The notes under the pieces are model-generated. The model ran no database searches. It was not told the DNA's origin and worked only from the letters and a program-made list of their open reading frames with translations. From contig OZ252146.1 in the NCBI GenBank assembly GCA_965248735.1, positions 3,038,001-3,102,000 of the forward strand: 64,000 nucleotides of DNA, given 5' to 3'. The DNA comes from Aldehydirespirator sp965248735 (GTDB taxonomy: Bacteria > Actinomycetota > Acidimicrobiia > Acidimicrobiales > Aldehydirespiratoraceae). Position numbers and translations under genes: made by a program. The number at the start of each line of letters is the position of its first letter. Positions within the stretch are counted from its first letter, which is position 1. This document shows positions 58,415 to 64,000 of this stretch, piece after piece.

Positions 58415-58840
58415 GTGATCGAGTCCGACGGCAGGCAGGTGGTGGTCGAGGCGTCCGTAGCTGCCCTGACACTGCCGGCCGCCGAGCGATTGCAGCAGGA
58501 TGTGGCGTCGTTCGGCACGGTACGGGGAAGAGTGGAGACGCTGTCTCGACGGAAGGCCCTCAGCTTCAACCTCTATGAGTTGACGACCGATACGGCCGTG
58601 ACCTGCTACACGGGTCCAGATCTCGAGGACAAGATGCGCGACGTGTGGGGTCATATCGCCGATGTAACCGGCACCGTTCGGCGAGAAGCCAAGACCGACA
58701 GGCCGCTCTGGATCCGACAGGTCACGAGAGTGGATCCTGTCGACGAAGGGGACCCTGACGGCTATCTCAGGGCCAGGGGTGCGCTAAAGGGCAACGAGCC
58801 AGCCGAGTTGCTCGTCAGGCGAATGAGAGATGACAGCTAG
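58415..58840 (+). CDS. Unknown protein, possibly OB-fold-like, 5' end uncertain
   Basis: A 141-residue product from GTG (VIESDGRQVVVEASVAALTL). The pattern RGRVETLSRRKALSFNLYEL, TAVTCYTGPDLED, VTGTVRREAKTDRPLWIRQV resembles beta-barrel nucleic-acid-binding domains. The frame is open a little further upstream, so the start may be lost or earlier. No neighbour gives a clear clue. Confidence 0.5.
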   Translation: MIESDGRQVVVEASVAALTLPAAERLQQDVASFGTVRGRVETLSRRKALSFNLYELTTDTAVTCYTGPDLEDKMRDVWGHIADVTGTVRREAKTDRPLWIRQVTRVDPVDEGDPDGYLRARGALKGNEPAELLVRRMRDDS

Positions 58841-59011
58841 ACCCCTTCGTACCGTTCCGGTCACCGACGCGTAGCTCACGGCGGTGCGAGCGGGCCCAAT
58901 CCCCCAGCGTCCCGACGCTTCGGAGCTTGAGCGGAATCTGTTCTCGACGCGGTTCAAGAGGCATATTTCTCGGACGTTCTTGTTGACGATGTCACCGACG
59001 TTCACCTCGCA

Positions 59012-59236
59012 ATGCTGCGAAACGATGTCGCCGACCCCGCCGACCGCCAAGCCATCATCGACTTCGAGCTGTCGGTGGAGCTCGAGGACAAGGCCGTTCT
59101 CGACACCCTGCCGGCCGCCTTCCCGCTCGACCCGAAGCTCCAAGCCCACACCAAGCACGATCGCCCCGGCATCGCCTACCGCCACGCTCTCACCGCCTTC
59201 CTCACCGCCTTCCTCACCGAACCCACAACGCCCTGA
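59012..59236 (+). pseudogene. C-terminal fragment of a Rieske-type oxygenase
   Basis: Reads VELEDKAVLDTLPAAFPLDP then TKHDRPGIAYRHAL, the pattern at the C terminus of ring-hydroxylating oxygenase alpha subunits (compare ESQRPEELP and VDRVAIEYRRWL in the intact gene at 53041). No Rieske or iron site is found upstream. It belongs to a different subfamily from the other two Rieske genes here. Confidence 0.45.
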
Positions 59237-59356
59237 ACGGGGCACCGGCGCGGTCCGAATTCGAAGCTCGATGCACCCTTGATATCGTGACAGCGCAGCC
59301 GGTGCCAACGACCCCCGACCCCACGTCAACACGAAGGGCTACGAACGGAGACAGGC

Positions 59357-59823
59357 GTGACGATCAGGCTCTACACCGATGACGAGCTCGCCAAGCTCTG
59401 CTCCACACCGAAGCGGGTGACCAACCCAGGAGCCCGCTGGGTACCAAAGCCTGGGCATGAGCAACGGAACCTCCAGGTGACCAGCCTCGAAGGCGAAGCT
59501 GTTCGCTTTTCGATCTATCTGCGGCAGAACGAGCAGGACGAGAGGGACTTCTCTTGCGGCATTGCGTCCTCCCGCAGGGTGGGAGCCGCCTGACCCTGGC
59601 CCGGTACAACGGCTCGAGTCACCGTCACGGCGACATCGCCTACCGTCCACACATTCATCGCGCCACGGCCAGGGCTATTGCCGCCGGCAAGAAGCCCGAG
59701 TCCGAGGCTGAGGAGACCGACCTGTACACGACCATCGACGGTGCCTTCAGGTGCTTGATTCTGGACTTCGAGATCAAGGGGATCGCAGTCCCGCCGCCCG
59801 ACCAAGCGACGCTCCCCATATGA
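59357..59823 (+). pseudogene. Frameshifted DUF6978-like gene, second copy
   Basis: Matches 15463-15930 codon for codon until FSCGIA. A one-base deletion (TAC to TC context near 59575) then breaks the frame; the rest (GGSRLTLARYNG to DQATLPI) is intact in another frame and still overlaps the next gene as ATGA. Promoter-side DNA is also conserved. Only this partner is broken; the DUF1828 partner is intact. Confidence 0.8.
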
Positions 59824-60602
59824 CCGTTGACGCCGAGGCTCTCAGGAAGCTCCTGTGTGAGCGTCTCTGTGAGGATGTGCAGGTCGAGGAGCGGCCGGAC
59901 GGCGAGTTCATGCTCCGTACGCACTTCACCTTCCCGGACGGCGACGGCTATCCGTTCCATCTCGTAGCAGCGCCCTCCGGCGGTCTCCGCCTGTCGGATC
60001 ACGGCCATACCCTCATGCACATCAGCTATGAGCACGACATCGATTCGTTCCTGGCCGGGACGCGGGGGATGCTGCTCGAGCGCATCGTTGGTGAGAGCGG
60101 CCTCCGCCACGACGGCGGAGTCTTCTCCATCGACACATCCGCCGACCGCCTTCCCGAGGCGATCTTCAGCTTCGGTCAGGCGTTGACCAGGGTCTACGAC
60201 TTGACCCTGCTGTCGCGCTCCAACGTCGGCTCCACCTTCTACGACGACCTGGCCGACTGCCTCTCGGCCTATGTCGACGAAGCCAAGATGCAGCGCGACT
60301 ACGAGCCGGAGGTGCCCAACGCCGGGACGTACCCGGTGGACTACCGGATTGAGGGCAAGAGTGGCATCCCGCTGTTCGTTTACGGCGTACCCAACCGTGA
60401 CAAGGCGCGGTTGACGACGATCATGCTCGGCTACTTCCACCGGCACGATCTCTCGTTCGAATCGATCGTCGTCTTCGAGGACCAGGCAGACATACCGAGA
60501 GTCGATCTTGCGAGGCTCACAGATGTCGCTGGCGACATGATCTCGTCGCTGGAGTCGACCGCGGACCTCAACCGCAAGCTCGTGAAGCGTATTGCCGCCT
60601 GA
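59820..60602 (+). CDS. DUF1828/DUF1829 domain protein, second copy
   Basis: A 260-residue paralogue of 15927-16727 with the same FPDGDGYPFHLV, LRLSDHGHTLMHIS and VDYRIEGKSGIPLFVYG segments. ATG overlaps the stop of the frameshifted upstream gene. Divergence is modest and without frame damage, so it is probably still expressed if translation does not depend on the upstream gene. Confidence 0.8.
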   Translation: MTVDAEALRKLLCERLCEDVQVEERPDGEFMLRTHFTFPDGDGYPFHLVAAPSGGLRLSDHGHTLMHISYEHDIDSFLAGTRGMLLERIVGESGLRHDGGVFSIDTSADRLPEAIFSFGQALTRVYDLTLLSRSNVGSTFYDDLADCLSAYVDEAKMQRDYEPEVPNAGTYPVDYRIEGKSGIPLFVYGVPNRDKARLTTIMLGYFHRHDLSFESIVVFEDQADIPRVDLARLTDVAGDMISSLESTADLNRKLVKRIAA

Positions 60603-60799
60603 CGTGCAAGCGAGACGGTGCGAGGGCTACCCGTATTCCGGGCCTGTATCCGCGCACCGCAGGTGTGCCTATGGCAATCGGTGATACCGACATGGCCTGG
60701 GTGTCGATGGAGTCCAGCCGCGTGCTGCGATCCCGGCCATTCCCGAGTTCGTGGACGCCCGCTTCGACAGCAACCTACAATTCCCTGAACGGGGTGCTG

Positions 60800-61075
60800 T
60801 CACACCCACAGCTCGTGGGCGCCCAGCGTGACCTTGTCGTGGCACCACCTGCATGCAATGAGAATCTCCTCTTCGGAACCGTCGGGGCTGTCATGGACAA
60901 CTCGCCGATCAATCTCACGCATTGTGTGCTGGCCTCGGGCACACCTCCGCTTACCTCGCCACTTCAGGCATACCAGCTTGAGGTGAGGCCACACGGTCCG
61001 AGCACCCCATCCGACGAACATCACAATGAGCGGCGCGGCGACGAGCACTACCAATGGCGGTAGGACGTCGTCCAT
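60800..61075 (-). CDS. Small membrane protein with Cys/His motif
   Basis: A 91-residue protein: one N-terminal membrane segment (PPLVVLVAAPLIVMFVGW), a basic stretch (LKWRGKRRCARGQHTMRE), and ILIACRWCHDKVTLGAHEL. C...H and C-x-x-C-H may bind zinc. The ATG follows AGGGAGA at about five bases. Function unknown; no relative elsewhere in the window. Confidence 0.6.
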   Translation of the reverse strand: MDDVLPPLVVLVAAPLIVMFVGWGARTVWPHLKLVCLKWRGKRRCARGQHTMREIDRRVVHDSPDGSEEEILIACRWCHDKVTLGAHELWV

Positions 61076-61142
61076 CAGATCTCCCTGGGTGACGGTTCGC
61101 GCCCGTACGACGATTCCGGTGTGTTCACGAACGGGGACTGGG

Positions 61143-61595
61143 CTAGGCAGCCATTTGCATGAGTCGGTTACCGGTCTTCGAATCGACGTAGGCGAAGCTC
61201 TGTGGAGGCCGGAAGCTGCTTGGCGTTGCTCGCAGGTCTTGGAGCGGGATCTTCCGGCTGAACGGTCGCGACTGGGTCAGTGTCAGCGCCGTGCCTACTT
61301 CCACACCTTCGAAGTACCGCTGAAACTCGTGATGGAGCAACCCGGTTCTTGAACCGTACTCATTCCACAGAACCGCAAGGTCAGCGGACCTGACATTGGT
61401 GATGACGCAGGTTCCGAGGAGTGCTCGTGCAGGTGTTGTCGCGTACAGGAGCGCCTGCGTCGGAACAACGATCTTGGGCTCAGTACGGCGGAGCTCGACC
61501 GTCTTGTCGCCCGCCAGGATGCCTTCCGCGAATCTGGGCTTGAGCGACAGCACAATCATCCGGTCTTGATCGAGCCGCTGCGAGTCATCAATCAT
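61143..61595 (-). CDS. ASCH/PUA-like domain protein
   Basis: A 150-residue predicted RNA-binding or RNA-modifying protein of the ASCH/PUA fold: VLSLKPRFAEGILAGDKTVE, LRRTEPKIVVPTQALLYATT and ALLGTCVITNVRS are family-like. It starts inside the last codons of the GNAT-PIN gene (8-base overlap), so the two are translationally coupled and likely work together. Confidence 0.78.
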   Translation of the reverse strand: MIDDSQRLDQDRMIVLSLKPRFAEGILAGDKTVELRRTEPKIVVPTQALLYATTPARALLGTCVITNVRSADLAVLWNEYGSRTGLLHHEFQRYFEGVEVGTALTLTQSRPFSRKIPLQDLRATPSSFRPPQSFAYVDSKTGNRLMQMAA

Positions 61596-63585
61596 GCTGC
61601 CCTGCCCCTTCCTCGTAGAACGCGCGGACGCTGTCTTCATCAATCTGTCGAGTTGTTATGAAGTAGCCATCCGTGTCCATGCTGGCGCACAACTCTCGTG
61701 CTCGTGCTATCGGAACTGGATCCCGGAACATCTCTGTCTGGCTGAAGAGCAGCGCCGTTGCCGCGGGATGACCGTTCTTCCCGGACGGCTTGGCGCTTGC
61801 GAGTACCTGCTGTTCGTCAAGCACGCCACGATCGCGGTACTTGCGGTACAGGCGGCGAGGATCTCCCGTGTCGACTTCGTCCAACCACGACATGGCTCGC
61901 ACGCCCCCGAGCGGAGCTCCGCCTGACACCCACCAGATGATCCTGGCGGGCGCCTCGACGAAATGGCGGGGCGACATGTAGTACACGTTGTCCCGGGCAG
62001 CAGCCGCGCCGACGTGTAACTCGAATAGCTGCGCTTGAGGCTCCTCATACCCGAGGATGACGCGGGCGTACGCTGGCTTGATCGGCACGACGTAGGACGC
62101 AACGTTTCCACCGAACACCTTGGAGGGCCACGCATGCCGCTCATATTCTCGCACCAGGTGCGGGGTCAGCCTGTCCCAACCGACTTGATCCAACTCCGGC
62201 GGCAGGGCATCGCCGGGTCCAAGGATGCCGGTCCGCACGACTGCCGTCCAGGCCGATCCCTGAGATCTGAACCCCTCGTCGCGTAGAGCCCGCTCAACCG
62301 ATGGATGGGTCTGGTCGTCCACGAAGATGGTTGCCGTTCCTTCTGTGGAGACGATGGCCCGAAGATGATGAGCCATCTGCCTGACCGCTGCGTACGACCG
62401 CTGTCCGGCGGCACCGCGGAGCACCGTGACTGTGACGCGGCCATGTTCCCGATACATCGCTCCGAGCGCTAGACGTTCCCCGGAGTCCGTCACCAGTTCC
62501 TCAATGCGCACTAACGCGTGAGCCGCAGCGCGGCTCAGACGTTGCCTCAGATCGGCCGGACGCTCACGGACGTGATGATGGCAGAAGGCCGCCAACTCGG
62601 TGTCCGACGGCAACTCTGAGATAGTCGAGACGGACAAGCCAGAGGCCGCGATCGTTCGCGTCTGATGGCTGTGTTCGCCTCCCAGCGCTTGCAGTCGCAG
62701 AAGAAAGTCATCTGGGGCGACCAGGCTCAGGCCCGTCAACTGCTCGATGCGCTCCTCGTGCCGAAGAAGGTCCTCGTCCCGCGAGACAAGGTAGGCGGTG
62801 TCACCTGCGGCAGCCTGGGCGAGGACGTGAAGATCGCCGTACCTCAGGCGGGGTGCCAGCGAAGCGTCCTCTAGCGCACGTACCGTCGTGTGCCAGGCCT
62901 CTCGGGATGGTGCCAGAGTGCGAAACTCGGCCAGCATTGAGCCGAAGCGCTCACCCCTGGTGTGCTGATCCGACAGCTCCAAGCGGCTCTGCTCTGTCAC
63001 CACCAGTTCCGCTGCTTCAGTAACCCAGTCTGCGGTCAATGCCATCGAGGCCGGGAAGTCGCGCTGCTCCAAGATGTCCAGCAGGACGTTGGTGTCTATG
63101 GCTACCACGATCCGAGCATCATCCTGCTCGGGTTCCTCAAAGAGCGTTCGAGCCGCGATCGGAAGCCACCACGTAACGAGGGGCAACCGATCATGGCCGC
63201 GGCCGGGCTTCTCTCCCAGTGGTCGAAACCCCAAGTGGGGCCACATGCTGTTCGCGTCGTAGTCCTCGCGGCAGGACAGGCGGATCCCCGCTCGGTGCGG
63301 ATTGCGTTCGACGATGCCATCGACCAGAGCGCGTGCGATCCCCTGCCCTCGTTCGCCCCGGTCGACACAGAGATGGGTCAACGAGATGTCACTCGTTCTG
63401 ACCCTCTTCCCGTACAGCGTGTAGCCCTTGACTTCGCCGTCATCCACGAACGCAAGCACTCTCCCCTCCGACGCAGCCTGATTGATCGCTGCGTACGGCA
63501 GGAGGCCCAAGGTCGCGCTATTGGCGTTGCCGAGTTCGATCACCCGCTGGTAGTGCGGAGAGTCGAGGCTGACCTCCTCGATCAT
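61588..63585 (-). CDS. GNAT acetyltransferase-PIN nuclease fusion protein
   Basis: A 665-residue multidomain protein. Residues 1-145 are a GNAT acetyltransferase (LTHLCVDRGERGQGIARALV; then DANSMWPHLGFRPLG). Residues about 158-290 are a PIN-type RNase (VVAIDTNVLLDILEQ, later RYGDLHVLAQAAAGDTAYLV and SRDEDLL, supplying the acidic residues). About 300-460 looks like a second GNAT-type fold. The C terminus (ARIIWWVSGG, RYRDRGVLDEQQVL) resembles ASCH/EVE-like nucleic-acid-binding domains. It overlaps the ASCH gene. A toxin-antitoxin or antiviral role is plausible but inferred. Confidence 0.82.
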   Translation of the reverse strand: MIEEVSLDSPHYQRVIELGNANSATLGLLPYAAINQAASEGRVLAFVDDGEVKGYTLYGKRVRTSDISLTHLCVDRGERGQGIARALVDGIVERNPHRAGIRLSCREDYDANSMWPHLGFRPLGEKPGRGHDRLPLVTWWLPIAARTLFEEPEQDDARIVVAIDTNVLLDILEQRDFPASMALTADWVTEAAELVVTEQSRLELSDQHTRGERFGSMLAEFRTLAPSREAWHTTVRALEDASLAPRLRYGDLHVLAQAAAGDTAYLVSRDEDLLRHEERIEQLTGLSLVAPDDFLLRLQALGGEHSHQTRTIAASGLSVSTISELPSDTELAAFCHHHVRERPADLRQRLSRAAAHALVRIEELVTDSGERLALGAMYREHGRVTVTVLRGAAGQRSYAAVRQMAHHLRAIVSTEGTATIFVDDQTHPSVERALRDEGFRSQGSAWTAVVRTGILGPGDALPPELDQVGWDRLTPHLVREYERHAWPSKVFGGNVASYVVPIKPAYARVILGYEEPQAQLFELHVGAAAARDNVYYMSPRHFVEAPARIIWWVSGGAPLGGVRAMSWLDEVDTGDPRRLYRKYRDRGVLDEQQVLASAKPSGKNGHPAATALLFSQTEMFRDPVPIARARELCASMDTDGYFITTRQIDEDSVRAFYEEGAGQHD

Positions 63586-63798
63586 GAGCAGCGATCCCCT
63601 ACGGATCTGACGATGCGGCTGCCGGCTCGCTCGGCGCCCGTACGAACTTCTCGGCCTGCGGCACCCCGAAGCCGAGAGGATGCGAGCCGTCGCTTCGCCG
63701 CGCTGGCCGGGCCGAGATGAAGCGCGGGCGCCAAGGCGTCGGGAGTTGACGGTGCTGAACCGTTCGCTTGCTGAGATTGGGCACGCGCGCCAACGTTG

Positions 63799-64000
63799 TG
63801 CAGGCGGCTCTTGTAGCGGGTACCCGGCTCAGCCTTCTTGCCCTTGCGAACATCAAACACGGCGAACACCTTGGGCACTACGTGCTCAATCTGCGCACCC
63901 TTCAGCTTCATCTCCCCCGCGCACAGACCGCATCGCCCATCGTCACGGCCATGGATGTAAGAAAGCACCCTTCGCCGATGGGCATCGTCCCAGCGGCCGC
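63799..64000 (-). pseudogene. HNH endonuclease gene, 3'-truncated, runs off right edge
   Basis: The minus strand matches the middle of the HNH protein at 12915: GRWDDAHRR, RDDGRCGLCAGEMKLKGAQ and EHVVPKVFAVFDVRKGKKAE to KSRLHN. It then diverges before the conserved Asn/His-Cys-Asn-Lys part, so the catalytic motif is incomplete. The N-terminal part lies beyond the window. It is the third relative of this family here. Confidence 0.75.

Overview
The window is high-GC DNA with many GTG starts and ATGA/GTGA start-stop overlaps. It carries a deazaflavin-type LLM oxidoreductase, an actinobacterial-style HEPN protein and CoxMSL-like molybdenum hydroxylases. This fits an actinomycete, perhaps an acidimicrobiial lineage, but that placement is an inference. 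No rRNA, tRNA, CRISPR array or intact insertion sequence was seen.

Region 1 (1-13.9 kb) is a defence-like island. It holds a type III-like Res helicase-nuclease (5' end outside the window) and its beta-class DNA methyltransferase, a convergent UvrD helicase with a Cys-staple PD-(D/E)XK nuclease domain, an SMC-like AAA ATPase with a CxxC hook, a CoiA-like nuclease and a zinc-ribbon HNH endonuclease. Region 2 (13.9-32.7 kb) is a mosaic of small accessory genes and broken copies of them: toxin-antitoxin parts, phosphatases, ADP-ribosylglycohydrolase, DUF1828, a redoxin, DUF2784 and others. A 697-base block occurs twice almost unchanged. The most coherent unit is an operon of dual-specificity phosphatase, ADP-ribosylglycohydrolase and HEPN protein, facing a convergent HTH-nucleotidyltransferase.

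Region 3 (32.7-51.5 kb) is orderly metabolism. It has an ammonium transporter with a repetitive Pro/Gly tail, a BMP-type nucleoside ABC importer (lipoprotein, double ATPase, two permeases), a nucleoside/guanine deaminase, an adenosine-deaminase-like enzyme, an SsnA-like amidohydrolase, an LLM flavin/F420 oxidoreductase and two complete three-subunit molybdenum hydroxylases. Together these suggest uptake, deamination and oxidation of purines (or related N-heterocycles), with nitrogen recovered as ammonia.

Region 4 (51.5-64 kb) holds better-preserved relatives of several genes that are broken in region 2 (MFS transporter, Rieske oxygenase, AhpD-like protein, a 347-residue protein of unknown family, the DUF1828 pair). 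It also has an alpha/beta hydrolase, an SDR, a GNAT-PIN fusion with an overlapping ASCH gene, and a truncated HNH gene at the right edge. The AhpD-like gene at 54218-54766 has an in-frame TGA exactly where the second cysteine of its CxxC motif should be. A hairpin with a GGTCT loop follows at the spacing of the E. coli fdhF SECIS, so I read it as a selenoprotein gene (CxxU). This is the strongest single discovery candidate in the window.
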